Source: Acidobacteriota bacterium (GTDB taxonomy: Bacteria > Acidobacteriota > Terriglobia > Bryobacterales > Bryobacteraceae). From it: a stretch of 64,000 nt of DNA. How positions within the stretch are numbered: position 1 is the first letter of the stretch; every line of letters begins with the position of its first letter. The stretch is taken from contig JACQZR010000072.1 in assembly GCA_016213775.1 (NCBI GenBank), positions 1-64,000 on the forward strand. Direction: 5' to 3'. Of the stretch, positions 16,878-25,918 are shown piece after piece. The notes under the pieces were generated by a model. It searched no databases and was not told the DNA's origin. It worked only from the letters and a program-made list of their open reading frames with translations. Position numbers and translations under genes: made by a program.

Positions 16878-17363
16878 ATGAGTGAGAATCTGATGGCGAT
16901 GGTGATCGTGATGACGGTGATGGGAGCGGGGACGGTAATCATCACTACCGCGGTGAAGACATGGAGCCGGACCCGCCACGACCGGCAGGTGAACGAACTG
17001 CAGGCCAAGGTGCTGGAGAAACTGGGGAGCGGACAGGAAGTGATGCAGTTCGTCTCCAGCGAAGCCTTCCAGCAGATTACGGCGGGTAATATTGCCGAGG
17101 GTGCGGGTGCTGCCAGCCGCATCTTGAACACGATGCAAAACGGGGTCGTCATGCTGTGTCTCGGCGCCGGCATGCTGCTGATTGCCACGATGAACAGCCT
17201 CGACAGTGAGCCGCGGATGGTTCTTCAGGTGGGCGGAGGTCTGGTGTTGGCCGCGGGCATCGGCCTGGCGATATCGGCCGGCTGGAGCTACGCTCTGCTG
17301 AAGAAGTGGGGACTGCTACAGTTTGAACAGAAGCCGCCGCAAGACCGCGAAGTGGTTCGCTAG
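16878..17363 (+). CDS. Small membrane protein preceding an ECF sigma factor
   Basis: Starting at the ATG at 16878 (GGAGGACGGA upstream), the protein has 161 aa. It has an N-terminal membrane segment (about 4-24), an acidic/helical loop (about 30-75) and two further membrane segments (about 88-107 and 115-137). Its layout resembles small membrane proteins encoded with ECF sigma factors in Acidobacteria, but no family is recognised with certainty. The sigma gene starts 14 bp downstream, so the two are probably co-transcribed. An in-frame ATG at 16842 would add 12 residues and lacks a ribosome-binding site. Confidence 0.75.
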   Translation: MSENLMAMVIVMTVMGAGTVIITTAVKTWSRTRHDRQVNELQAKVLEKLGSGQEVMQFVSSEAFQQITAGNIAEGAGAASRILNTMQNGVVMLCLGAGMLLIATMNSLDSEPRMVLQVGGGLVLAAGIGLAISAGWSYALLKKWGLLQFEQKPPQDREVVR

Positions 17364-17377
17364 GCGGGGCGGATAGA

Positions 17378-17905
17378 ATGAGCGAGGAGGAGTTCGAAAT
17401 CTTCTATGACCATACGGCCAAGGGGCTCAAAGGCTACCTCATGCGTATTTTAAACAACAGCGCGCTCGCCGATGAAATCCTCCAGGAAAGCTACTTCCGG
17501 ATTCTGCGGGCCGATCTGCCGCCGATGGAGGAACGGGAGCGAAAGAGCTACCTCTTTCGCGTGGCAACCAATCTGACCCACGACCAATACCGCGGCCGGC
17601 GCGAGCAGTGCCTGCCGCTGCAGGAACTGACGATGGCCTATCCGGCCCAGCCCGAAGAGGACGCACGCCGTGATCTCAGGCGGGCGATGAGCGAATTGCC
17701 GCAGAGGGAACGCCAGGCCGTGTGGCTCGCCTACGTCGAAGGATCGAGCCACCGGGAGATCGCCACGGTGCTCGGTATGAAAGAAGTGAGTATCCGTCCG
17801 ATGCTGTTCCGCGCACGGCAGCGTCTGGTAGAAATGTTGAAGCCAGTAGCCGCGCTCCGCAAGCCGGTAGCCGCGCTACGGGAGCCGGGAGGCAGACTGG
17901 GATGA
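17378..17905 (+). CDS. ECF-type RNA polymerase sigma factor
   Basis: This 175-aa sigma factor has region 2 at about 8-75 (ADEILQESYFRILR, then YLFRVATNLTHDQYR) and region 4 at about 98-150 (LPQRERQAVWLAYVEGSSHR, then VLGMKEVSIRPMLFRARQRL). The C-terminus ends in a tandem repeat KPVAALR-KPVAALR, encoded by a near-exact 24-base DNA duplication at about 17840-17880. That may be a recent slip event. The stop overlaps the start of the anti-sigma gene (ATGA), the classic sigma/anti-sigma arrangement. Confidence 0.9.
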   Translation: MSEEEFEIFYDHTAKGLKGYLMRILNNSALADEILQESYFRILRADLPPMEERERKSYLFRVATNLTHDQYRGRREQCLPLQELTMAYPAQPEEDARRDLRRAMSELPQRERQAVWLAYVEGSSHREIATVLGMKEVSIRPMLFRARQRLVEMLKPVAALRKPVAALREPGGRLG

Positions 17906-18294
17906 TGGAAGAACCTTGCCCACGGGAGAATGCAGTGCTGCGAGCGTTTCAGAGCGGTGATGTGCCGGCGGAGCTGGCCAAGCATGCCAGCGACTGCCGG
18001 TGGTGCGCGGCCTCGCTGTTGCTGGCGAGGACGCTGATCGCGGATGAGGCGGAAGTCACGGTACCGCCACGCGGCCTGGTGTACTGGAAGGCGAAGCTTC
18101 GCGAACGGCGGGAACAGCGCGAGCGGGCGTTGCGGCCGGCGCGCCGGATGGAGGTCTGGGCGGCGGGTGTGGTGCTATTGACGCCGGTGGTGGTGGCAGC
18201 GAGTGCAGGGATGGTTCTGGCGGCACTGGCGGCGGGTGGACTTGCCGTGACGGTTGCGGCTACGATTTTCGTGTTGAGACTGCGGATGGGGTAA
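17902..18294 (+). CDS. Zinc-finger transmembrane anti-sigma factor
   Basis: The 130-aa protein has the anti-sigma zinc motif HASDCRWC (H-x3-C-x2-C) in its N-terminal 40 residues. An Arg-rich linker (about 70-95) and two closely spaced membrane segments (about 93-130) follow. It overlaps the sigma gene by four bases. It should hold the upstream sigma factor inactive at the membrane until a signal arrives. The very short periplasmic tail suggests that sensing occurs in the membrane or through the 16878 membrane protein. Confidence 0.85.
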   Translation: MMEEPCPRENAVLRAFQSGDVPAELAKHASDCRWCAASLLLARTLIADEAEVTVPPRGLVYWKAKLRERREQRERALRPARRMEVWAAGVVLLTPVVVAASAGMVLAALAAGGLAVTVAATIFVLRLRMG

Positions 18295-18328
18295 GGCATT
18301 GTTAGGCAATCGGCCTCGCCGTTTTGTA

Positions 18329-18421
18329 GCGCAGACGCCCTCGTCTGCGCCTGGAGTTTGGACATTTCGCCGTCGTGTGGGGCGGCCAATCCTGGCCGCG
18401 GCTGGCCTTTCCAGGCCAGCC
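18329..18421. repeat. Dispersed hairpin repeat, copy B
   Basis: A hairpin GCGCAGAC/GTCTGCGC (18329-18350) leads into the shared CTGGAGTTTGGACAT sequence. Then come two hairpins, CGGCCA-ATCC-TGGCCG (18383-18398) and GGCTGGCC-TTTCCA-GGCCAGCC (18400-18421). The last two are identical to those at 47965-48003. The copy lies between the convergent anti-sigma and hybrid kinase genes. Confidence 0.75.
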
Positions 18422-18476
18422 CCCTCCAAGCCCCTCGGGGGCTCGGATCGCGCGACCCCTCGCTCGCGCTTTCGGG

Positions 18477-21400
18477 CTATTTCCTAACACTGCTAAGCTC
18501 GCCGCCCTGCGACGAACGGGCGCATTCGGCCCATCGTTGTAAAGTGGACTGCAGCAGATCTACCTGGACTGGCTTGGAGAGAAAGTCGTCCATTCCCACC
18601 TTGAGGCAGCGTTCCCGGTCGCCCTCCAGCGCGTTGGCGGTCATCGCGACGATGGGAACGCGTTCGCGACCGTTGTTCCGCTCGCGGCGGCGGAGTTCCA
18701 TGGTTGCCTCGTAGCCGTCCATTTCGGGCATATGGCAATCCATGAGAATCAGGTCGAAATCCCCTTTCTCCCATTTCTCGATGGCCTCGCGCCCGTTGGC
18801 AGCGAGCATGGCGCGGCAACCGAATTTCTCGAGCAAGCGGACGGCGAGACGCTGATTGATCGGGTTGTCCTCAGCCACCAGGACGTTCGCTCCGATCGCG
18901 CCCGCGGCGCCCGCTGGTCGCACAACAGTAGCGGGGTCGGGGGCGATCTGCGAGCCGGCAAGGAATTGCAGAAGCGCGGCCAACAGTTCGCGGTGGCGCA
19001 GCGGTCTGCCGATCAAGGCGCGAACACCGGCGGTTTCAAACATCGCGCGGTCGGAGCCGCGGCGCAGACTGGTTACCACGATGACAGGCAGGGCGCGCCA
19101 TTCGGGATAGTTCTGAAGGGCGCGGCAGATATCGAAGGGGTTGACATCGGAGGACTGGTCCAGGAGGATCGCGTCCGGCAGACGCCGCTGCCCAGGCCGG
19201 CGAATACGGTCTAGCATCGCCTGACCGTCGGCTATGACTTCGGGCTCCATTCCGAGATTGCGCAGTCCACCGAGCAGGCAGTCCCGCATCTCGGCGAGCG
19301 CTGAGACGGCGAGGCAGCGGCGCCCCGACAGAGCGTTAGTCGCGGCGCTATGAACGCTGTTCGGCGAACAGGCGCCCATCGGAAGAACGAAGGTGAACGT
19401 CGTGCCCTTTCCGGCTTCACTTTCCACCTGGATAGACCCGCCCATCAGGACAAGCAGGCGGCGGCAGATTGCCAGCCCAAGTCCGGTGCCTCCGTAGCGG
19501 CGGGTGGTGGAGGCGTCGGCCTGCACAAACTCGTCAAAGAGCAGCCGTTGCTTGTCCCGCGGAATGCCGATGCCGCTGTCGCGCACGGCAACGCAGAGCT
19601 CGATCCTTCCGGAGCATGGGTCTTTGGAGAGCGTATCGGGCTCCACCAGAGTAGCGGCTTCAATGGCGACGCTGACGAACCCGGAGTCGGTAAATTTCAC
19701 CGCGTTGCCCACCAGGTTGAGCATGATCTGGCGCAGACGCGCCGGGTCGCCGGTAACGCGCTCCGGAACATCCCGGCCGAAACGGGTGATGAGCTCAATC
19801 CCTTTTTCACGAGCTTTGGGTGCGAGCAGTTGGATCACCTCGGCTATGGTCGGTTCGAGATCGAAACCGACCGCTTCTATCTGCATCTTGCCGGCTTCAA
19901 TCTTGGAGATATCGAGGATGTCGTTGAGCACGGTGAGCAGGGATTCGGCGGAATTCCGCACCGTTTCGGCGTATTCGCGCTGTTCGGCGTTGAGCTCGGT
20001 GTCCAACAGCAGTCCGGTCATGCCAAGCACGCCATGCATCGGAGTGCGGATTTCATGGCTCATGTGCGCGAGGAATTCGCTTTTGGCGCGGACAGCGGTT
20101 TCAGCCTTGCGATGGGCGTGCTTCAACTGGAGGACGAGATTGCGGAGGTCTTCCTCGGCCTGTTTGCGTAGCGTGACATTGCTGATGGAACCCGCCATGC
20201 GCGTGGCCTGTCCAGTGGAATTCCAGACAGCAAGCCCGCGGGTGCGGAACCAGCCGAATTCCCCGCTGCACAGGCGGAGCCGGCACTCGATGTCGTAGGG
20301 CTGGTGGCGAGAGAGATGATCCCGCAGAGCGCGTTTGACGTAGAGGGCATCATCCGGATGGAGACGGTCCCAAAAGAAGCGCTCGGGGTGAAGTACTTCG
20401 CGCTCCTCAAAACCCAGAAGTTGCAGGAAGCGCGGCGAATAGTAGACGGATTTTCCGGCGATGTCCCAATCCCAGATACCGTCCAGCGACCCGCGAACGG
20501 CGAGTTCGTAGCGGAGGCGTTCGGCCCGGAGATCGCACTCCATCTGCTTGCGCTGGGTGATGTCCTGAATGAGCCACACTTCGCCTTCGTCGGAGATGTA
20601 AGCGGCGATCTCAAACAGCCGTTGCTGGCCGTCCTTGCGATAGACCTGTGTCATGCGCGGCTCCGGGAAGCCGGCATCGCGAGCAGCTTCGTAGTGCTGG
20701 CGCGCGATGCCGGCGCCATCCCCACCCAGCAAGCCGAACCAATCGTCGACGGTGGCGAGTTCCTGGCGGTGGTAGCCGGTCATTGCTTCCACCGCCTTGT
20801 TCACCACCAGCGTCTCGCCCTTTCGGAAGACGGCCCCGGCGGGAAGGTTTTCCACCAGGAGCCGGAGCTGCCGTTCGCTCGCGGCCAATGCCTCTTCCAC
20901 TTTCTTGCGGTCCGTGATATCCATCACCGTGCCGATGAAGCCTGTGATTTCGCCTTTCTCGCTGCGCAGCGCGAGCGTGCGGCTGGTCACCCATTTCTCG
21001 GTTTGATCACGGCGCGACAGGCGGAACTCGAACGTCGTCTCTCGCGCCATGGTGACCGCGCGGCTCCAATCACGCGAAAGGGCTTCCTGATCCTCGGGAT
21101 GGAGTATCGACAGCCAGCCTTGTCCCAACGCCTGTTGCGCTGTCTGTCCGGAGATGTCGAGCCAACTGTCGTTGACAAAGAGACACTTCCCCGCCGGATC
21201 TGTAAGGAAGATGCCGACGGGGGCGTTGCGGGTGAGTGTTTCAAAGCGCTGTTTACTTTCCCACAGCGCCGACTCTTCGCGGCGGCGTTCAACGGCGAGA
21301 CCTGCCAGTTCGGCGGACGCGGCGAGCGTGTCGTGCTCCACTTGCGAGGGCTGCCGGATATCGCGGTGAAAGACCGTAAGCGTACCGAGACCTTTTCGCT

Positions 21401-22535
21401 TGCGGTCGCGTATCGGGAATGACCACGAAGCCTTCATCCCCATTGCCATGGCGGAAGCTTTGACATTCTTCCAGACGGGGTCGTGTTCGATGTCCTCCGA
21501 GATTACGGCCCGGTTGAAGTAGGCGGAGGCGGCGCCGGATCCGTTGCCGGGGCTGACATCCCAACTGGCGAGTTGGTCAGCGAAAGCGCCCGGCAGTCCG
21601 GGCACATAGGTTTCGCTAAACCGCCGGCGCGATCCATCGAGCAGTTGTATGGCGCAGAAGGCGGTGGGCCAGAGGAAGTCCACATTGGTGTTGATTGCGT
21701 CGAGAATCTGGTCGAGACTCGTGCCGGCAGCAAGCATCTTGAGGATTTCGCGCTCGGCCTCCAGCGAGTTGCTCAACGTTTGCATCTCGAGCGCGATCTG
21801 TTTCTGCTCAGTGATGTCCTGCGTAGTGCCTATCAATCGTATGGGACGGCCACCGTCATCGAAAACGAGCTTGCCGCAGCCGCGGCAGACCCGCATCTCG
21901 CCGCCCGGAGTCTGCAGGCGGAACTCGCAATCGTAGGGCTGCCGGTCGCGAATGGCTCGCTCGATGCTGACCATCAACAGCGTGCGGTCGTCGGCGTGTA
22001 CGTGTTCCAGGAATCGGGCCAGATTGACCGGGGTGTCTTCACTGACACCGAGCAGCCGGTAGGCCTCCTCCGACCAGGTTTCGGCTTTGGTGAGCAAATC
22101 GAGCTCCCAGCCCGACAGCTTGGCAATCTGCTCGGTCTGGCGGCGCAGCATTTCGCTGTGCCGGAGATTTCGACCTGCCACTTCGCGCTCCGTGACATCT
22201 ATCAGAAATGAGCGCAGCCCGGTGATGGAGCCGTCGGCGCCGAGGATGGGGCATTCGTGGATTTCCATCCACAGGCGGCTTCCGCCGGCAATCTCGTATT
22301 CGCGAAGGAAGGGCTTGAGCAGCCGCTTGCCGGCCAGCTTCTCTTCAACCGCAAGACGGCTTTGTTCCCGCTCTTCGGCGACAACGAATTCCCATACGTA
22401 TTTTCCCAGGAGATCTTCCCGGCCGTAGCCCAGGAGTTTACATTCCTTTTCGTTCACCCGGCGGATGATGCCTTGGGTGTCGATCTCGTGGAAAGCAAAA
22501 GGAGCGTCTTCGAAATACTCCTGTACGGTGCTCAC
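18477..22535 (-). CDS. Hybrid sensor histidine kinase: multiple PAS, GAF, HisKA, HATPase, two receivers
   Basis: The 1352-aa soluble protein has no membrane helix. Domain order is PAS (about 5-115), PAS (135-245), GAF (265-415), three more PAS (425-540, 550-660, 670-785), a coiled coil, HisKA with His827 (MSHEIRTPMHG), and HATPase (about 935-1045, DSGIGIP and GTGLGLAIC). Then come a degenerate receiver (about 1070-1190) and an intact receiver (about 1215-1340) with acceptor Asp1266 (LILMDCHMPEMDG) and a KP motif (FLSKP). The first receiver has lost the acidic pair at its start (LAVSALAE) and its Lys (GRPLRHREL). No partner response regulator is adjacent. It probably feeds a phosphorelay; the signals are unknown. 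Confidence 0.92.
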   Translation of the reverse strand: MSTVQEYFEDAPFAFHEIDTQGIIRRVNEKECKLLGYGREDLLGKYVWEFVVAEEREQSRLAVEEKLAGKRLLKPFLREYEIAGGSRLWMEIHECPILGADGSITGLRSFLIDVTEREVAGRNLRHSEMLRRQTEQIAKLSGWELDLLTKAETWSEEAYRLLGVSEDTPVNLARFLEHVHADDRTLLMVSIERAIRDRQPYDCEFRLQTPGGEMRVCRGCGKLVFDDGGRPIRLIGTTQDITEQKQIALEMQTLSNSLEAEREILKMLAAGTSLDQILDAINTNVDFLWPTAFCAIQLLDGSRRRFSETYVPGLPGAFADQLASWDVSPGNGSGAASAYFNRAVISEDIEHDPVWKNVKASAMAMGMKASWSFPIRDRKRKGLGTLTVFHRDIRQPSQVEHDTLAASAELAGLAVERRREESALWESKQRFETLTRNAPVGIFLTDPAGKCLFVNDSWLDISGQTAQQALGQGWLSILHPEDQEALSRDWSRAVTMARETTFEFRLSRRDQTEKWVTSRTLALRSEKGEITGFIGTVMDITDRKKVEEALAASERQLRLLVENLPAGAVFRKGETLVVNKAVEAMTGYHRQELATVDDWFGLLGGDGAGIARQHYEAARDAGFPEPRMTQVYRKDGQQRLFEIAAYISDEGEVWLIQDITQRKQMECDLRAERLRYELAVRGSLDGIWDWDIAGKSVYYSPRFLQLLGFEEREVLHPERFFWDRLHPDDALYVKRALRDHLSRHQPYDIECRLRLCSGEFGWFRTRGLAVWNSTGQATRMAGSISNVTLRKQAEEDLRNLVLQLKHAHRKAETAVRAKSEFLAHMSHEIRTPMHGVLGMTGLLLDTELNAEQREYAETVRNSAESLLTVLNDILDISKIEAGKMQIEAVGFDLEPTIAEVIQLLAPKAREKGIELITRFGRDVPERVTGDPARLRQIMLNLVGNAVKFTDSGFVSVAIEAATLVEPDTLSKDPCSGRIELCVAVRDSGIGIPRDKQRLLFDEFVQADASTTRRYGGTGLGLAICRRLLVLMGGSIQVESEAGKGTTFTFVLPMGACSPNSVHSAATNALSGRRCLAVSALAEMRDCLLGGLRNLGMEPEVIADGQAMLDRIRRPGQRRLPDAILLDQSSDVNPFDICRALQNYPEWRALPVIVVTSLRRGSDRAMFETAGVRALIGRPLRHRELLAALLQFLAGSQIAPDPATVVRPAGAAGAIGANVLVAEDNPINQRLAVRLLEKFGCRAMLAANGREAIEKWEKGDFDLILMDCHMPEMDGYEATMELRRRERNNGRERVPIVAMTANALEGDRERCLKVGMDDFLSKPVQVDLLQSTLQRWAECARSSQGGELSSVRK

Positions 22536-22601
22536 GCCATTTCCTACTTGTACGCATCGGCACCGGCGCGCGAAAATTGACCGGAAAGTTCGAACGGCGC
22601 C

Positions 22602-23048
22602 TCAGAAGTCGATCTGCTGGCCGATGGCTAGCCCGTTGGCCGCGATCTGCCCCGCCGACAGCTCCAGGGCGAATGTCGATTCCACTTTGCCGCCGTAGGT
22701 CGGGCACTTCACCGGGTCCGTCTCCAGGCAGGGCGGCGTATTGGGCGACATTTCGACGATGTGACGCTCCTTGTCCATCCAGATAATGTCCAGCGGGACC
22801 TTCACGTTCGACATCCAGTAGCTGTATTTGCCCGCCCGCGTGTGGACAAACAGCAGCCCGCGGTCGAGGGCGAGCGGAGGGCGGAACATCATACCGCGCA
22901 TCATGTCATTCCGCCGCAGCATCACCTCGGCGCGAATCACCTTGCCGCCGGGCAACGTGATCTGTTTCAATTCGATGGAGTCGGAGTTGCGGGAACCACA
23001 TCCGGATAGAAAAAGGGACAGCCCAATCAGAAGCAAGCAGGATCGCAT
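22602..23048 (-). CDS. DUF192-family lipoprotein
   Basis: Starting at the ATG at 23048 the product has 148 aa, with a lipoprotein signal (MRSCLLLIGLSLFLSGC, lipobox LSGC at 14-17). A DUF192 domain follows: AEVMLRRNDMMRGMMFRPPL, then YSYWMSNVKVPLDIIWMD and FALELSAGQIAANGLAIGQQ. DUF192 proteins are small extracytoplasmic folds of unknown biochemical role. It is followed 66 bp later by the hybrid kinase on the same strand and preceded by the bufferin operon 172 bp upstream, so it may have its own promoter. No Shine-Dalgarno sequence is evident at the start. Confidence 0.88.
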   Translation of the reverse strand: MRSCLLLIGLSLFLSGCGSRNSDSIELKQITLPGGKVIRAEVMLRRNDMMRGMMFRPPLALDRGLLFVHTRAGKYSYWMSNVKVPLDIIWMDKERHIVEMSPNTPPCLETDPVKCPTYGGKVESTFALELSAGQIAANGLAIGQQIDF

Positions 23049-23220
23049 CAAATAATGATGGTAGCGCTTCCGTCCCGGGGTGCGAAATCCGCTCAATGGC
23101 GAGCCGCGACCGTTCACCGTCACGGCTCCGTAAGTGATTTGCTGACAACGAGATACTAAACCGAGCCGCGCGCGTAAGCAAGCGGTTTTCGGATTCCTTC
23201 ACAGACCGACAGACTGATGG

Positions 23221-23730
23221 TTAAGCATCTGCTTTTAGCCCGATCAGTCTGCGGAGGAACGCCAGGCGCAGCGGGTTGGACCGCGACGCAACCCACGTGT
23301 CAACCGCGAACCGGCCTGGTCCGAAGAGCAGAATAATCAGGCTGGCAACCAGAAAGGTGTAAGGAGCGGCAGCGTAGAATTTGTCCGGATCGGAGAAGAA
23401 CGACAGCAGAGCTTCTCGATCGGCCGCGATATAGGCCACAAGCATGTTAATGGATAGCGGCAGGGCGATGAGGCGAGAGGCGAGCCCAAGGGCGAGCAGA
23501 ATGCCGCCGGCGAATTCCAATCCCGCTACGAAGTGTGCGTTGATGCCGGGCAGTGGAATGCCAAGGGTCGTAAAGAACACGGTCACCTTGGGAATGTTGT
23601 TGAGTTTCCCCCACCCGGTTTCCAGGAACTGCCAGCCCCAGTAAAGCCGGACCAGGAGGAGAAACGGCGATTGCAGCGCGATGGCGGCGCGCTCCAGCGT
23701 GCCGTGACATTTTTCCAGTGTGTCTTTCAT
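23221..23730 (-). CDS. DoxX-family membrane protein of bufferin operon
   Basis: The 169-aa protein has four membrane helices. It shows the DoxX pattern VRLYWGWQFLETGWGKL near residues 27-43, GLEFAGGILLALGLASRLIA, and a last helix ILLFGPGRFAVD. Its ATG overlaps the end of the DUF2063 gene by four bases. In the Caulobacter gig/bufferin operon a DoxX protein likewise follows the DUF2282-DUF692-DUF2063 genes. A role in redox or membrane steps of bufferin production or copper homeostasis is inferred from this conserved order. Confidence 0.88.
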   Translation of the reverse strand: MKDTLEKCHGTLERAAIALQSPFLLLVRLYWGWQFLETGWGKLNNIPKVTVFFTTLGIPLPGINAHFVAGLEFAGGILLALGLASRLIALPLSINMLVAYIAADREALLSFFSDPDKFYAAAPYTFLVASLIILLFGPGRFAVDTWVASRSNPLRLAFLRRLIGLKADA

Positions 23731-24569
23731 GGGCGGGACCTTTCGCCGTTGGCTTCGCGGACTGTTAACCATCCGAATTCGGACCAGGCGGCAAACCAGG
23801 CGCGGAGCTTCGCGAGCATCTCTTCCGATTCGCCGGAGCTGTCCCGGAAGCATCGGCCGATTGCTTCCTCCACGGGCCAGCCCGCACGCAGCGAGCGAAG
23901 CAAGCGGGATTCGGGAAGCGTCAAGCGCCGGTAATAGACCGACAAGCCGGCTCGGTGGACAGCGAGATGAATCCTTGTCTGATCCACGACGCGCCGTGGG
24001 GCGTGGCCGGAGGTGTTTATGGCTACGCGCATCTCATCCACCGGGTACTGAAGCTCCAGAAGACTGATATAGGGCTGCAGGCCGAGGCGCAGCCCCGGCT
24101 TCAGCTCGAGGAGGTGTTCCGGGTCGAGTACCTTGCCCGCCGGGCCGTCGAAGGCGACGATGTGCGCCCATTCGAGCCGCGCCATATCTATCGCCAGCCG
24201 CGGGTTGCGTGCGCCATACTCCGGATGCGCGGCAAGCCATCGCGCCAACCGCGAGCCGAGATCGCGGAGCGTGTACGACCGCGATGGACAATCGGCGAGG
24301 TAAGCGCGAGCGAGGCCCTCGAAGGCCCGCTGGCCGAGGACCGCCGCCAGGCCGGGAAAGTCGTCGCGAATTGCATCCAGTAACCGGAACCAATAGGCGC
24401 GGCTGTAAATCTCCAGCCGCTCTCGTGCGGACAGCAGGCTGTTCGGTTTGATGATAGCCGCCACATCCACGTCGTGACCGGTCGCGCTTCGGCGTGCGAG
24501 GCGGTCTCCGGGGCCAAGCCGCTGCATCAGGGCGGCGGCCATTTGCCGTTGGACTTGTGTGAATCTCAT
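23727..24569 (-). CDS. bufC: DUF2063-family protein, BufC-like RiPP partner
   Basis: Starting at the ATG at 24569 the protein has 280 aa. The N-terminal DUF2063 domain covers about residues 5-100 (SARERLEIYSRAYWFRLLDA, then DFPGLAAVLG and YLADCPSRSYTLRDLGSRL). The C-terminal winged-helix-like part (about 190-280) resembles a RiPP-recognition region. BufC/MbnC-type partners work with the DUF692 enzyme to bind the precursor peptide. The gene overlaps bufB upstream and doxX downstream by four bases each, so all are tightly coupled. Confidence 0.88.
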   Translation of the reverse strand: MRFTQVQRQMAAALMQRLGPGDRLARRSATGHDVDVAAIIKPNSLLSARERLEIYSRAYWFRLLDAIRDDFPGLAAVLGQRAFEGLARAYLADCPSRSYTLRDLGSRLARWLAAHPEYGARNPRLAIDMARLEWAHIVAFDGPAGKVLDPEHLLELKPGLRLGLQPYISLLELQYPVDEMRVAINTSGHAPRRVVDQTRIHLAVHRAGLSVYYRRLTLPESRLLRSLRAGWPVEEAIGRCFRDSSGESEEMLAKLRAWFAAWSEFGWLTVREANGERSRP

Positions 24570-25399
24570 TGCCTCACCATGGCGCTTTCGGGCATGTAGC
24601 GCGCCGCTTTCAGCGCTTCCGTGTGCACCTCCTCGAAGGATGGGATGCGGTCGTCCCATTCGAGCAGCGTCGGTGTTGGGCCGCAGCGTTCGATCGCCAG
24701 TTGGTACAACTGCCAGACCGGCTCAATCACCGGATGGTCGTGCGAGTCGAGGATGTATTTCTCGAATCGCGAATGCCCCGCCAGGTGAATCTGCATCACG
24801 CGCTGCGGCTCGATGGCGTTGATGTACAGGCGAGGGTCAAAATCATGGTTGCGCGAGGAAACGTAGACGTTATTCACGTCGAGAAGAATGCCGCAATCGG
24901 CCTGCTCGACAACCTCGTTCAGAAATTCCCACTCACTCATGCGGGAGATGTGGAAGGCCGCATAGCTGCTCACGTTCTCCACGGCAACGGGTACTTCGAG
25001 AAAATCCTGCGCCTGGCGGATCTTCCGGGCGGTGTGTCTGGCCGCTTCCATTGTGTAGGGCATTGGGAGCAGGTCGTGTGTGTAGCGCCCATCGATGCTG
25101 CCCCAGCACAAATGATCGGTGACCCAGGGAGTACGTGTGCGTTTGATCAGTTGTTTCAAGTCCCGCAAATGGGTGCGGTTGAGGGGTCCGGAGGAGCCGA
25201 AGTAGAGCGACACGCCGTGTTGAATGACGCGGTATTGCTCCAGGATGCGATCGAGGACGGCCAGCGGGCGGCCGCCGCCGGTCATGTAGTTTTCCGAGAT
25301 GATTTCGAACCAGTCGACCACAGGCTTGCGTTCGAGGATGTGGCTCAGATGGGGAACGCGAAGTCCGACGCCGATGCCGAAGTTAGTGTGCTTGCGCAT
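24566..25399 (-). CDS. bufB: DUF692 multinuclear iron oxidase (MNIO), BufB-like
   Basis: The 277-aa TIM-barrel enzyme shows the DUF692/MNIO metal-ligand motifs: GLRVPHL, DHLCWGS, VENVSSY, LDVNNVYVS, HLAGHS and LLEWDDRIPSFEE. These enzymes (MbnB, BufB) use two or three iron ions and O2 to convert Cys residues of a precursor peptide into copper-binding heterocycles. The adjacent four-Cys peptide gene at 25465-25743 is the expected substrate. The motifs are intact, so activity is likely. It is coupled to bufC by a four-base overlap. Confidence 0.92.
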   Translation of the reverse strand: MRKHTNFGIGVGLRVPHLSHILERKPVVDWFEIISENYMTGGGRPLAVLDRILEQYRVIQHGVSLYFGSSGPLNRTHLRDLKQLIKRTRTPWVTDHLCWGSIDGRYTHDLLPMPYTMEAARHTARKIRQAQDFLEVPVAVENVSSYAAFHISRMSEWEFLNEVVEQADCGILLDVNNVYVSSRNHDFDPRLYINAIEPQRVMQIHLAGHSRFEKYILDSHDHPVIEPVWQLYQLAIERCGPTPTLLEWDDRIPSFEEVHTEALKAARYMPESAMVRQ

Positions 25400-25464
25400 T
25401 GTATTTGTGCACCAGGATAGGGTCAGGGGCCGGCCTTGCTACGACGGCCCCAGGCGCAACCCCA

Positions 25465-25743
25465 TTACATCTTCGGTTTCGACCCGTCCGTGGCGCAGGC
25501 GCCCTTGCCTTTGCATTCGTTCTTGCCCCACTGCTTCTTGTCTCCGCCGCCCTGGCCCTTGCAGGAATTCAAGCCCTTGCAGGCGTGTTTCTCGATTTTC
25601 TTGTCGGCTGCCGCTTCGGCCAGCAGACCCGCCTGGCCAACGGTAGACCCGGACGGCATCGTCTGCGCCGCGCGCGCCGCAGTGCCGCCCAGCAATCCCG
25701 CGAAAGCGGCGGCAAGAGCCAATGAGTTGTTTGAAAGCTTCAT
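25465..25743 (-). CDS. bufA: Bufferin-like precursor peptide (DUF2282/BufA type)
   Basis: The ATG at 25743 (AGGAG ten bases upstream) gives a 92-aa peptide. It has a signal sequence (MKLSNNSLALAAAFAGLLGG, then TAARAAQ) and a Lys/Gly-rich core with exactly four Cys: Cys55 and Cys61 (ACKGLNSCKGQG), Cys77 and Cys83 (ECKGKGAC). This is the pattern of exported bufferin precursors whose Cys residues are modified by DUF692 enzymes to bind copper. A TTG at 25752 was rejected because it is only one base from the Shine-Dalgarno. The gene leads the bufB-bufC-doxX operon. Confidence 0.85.
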   Translation of the reverse strand: MKLSNNSLALAAAFAGLLGGTAARAAQTMPSGSTVGQAGLLAEAAADKKIEKHACKGLNSCKGQGGGDKKQWGKNECKGKGACATDGSKPKM

Positions 25744-25918
25744 AGTCGTCAATCTCCTTAGTGATGAAAGGCGCGTTGCCTTTCACGAGTGAGTGGTCAC
25801 ACCGCCGGGTTTCTTACATGGATTCGCAGAAATGTTTTTCGCGCCGTTCGACAAATTTTGTTGTAAGATTCGCGCGGTTTTCGACACTCACTTCGTTACA
25901 TCTGCTTTGACCTCCTTC
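25744..25918. promoter_or_regulatory. Divergent control region between bufferin operon and its ECF sigma gene
   Basis: The region contains TGTAA(C/G) motifs in both orientations: plus strand 25862-25867 (followed 14 bases later by CGACAC at 25882), and minus strand at 25813-25818 and 25895-25900. Such GTAAC/CGA-like pairs are what an ECF sigma factor would recognise. I infer, but cannot prove, that the adjacent sigma factor drives both its own gene and bufA from here. Confidence 0.4.
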
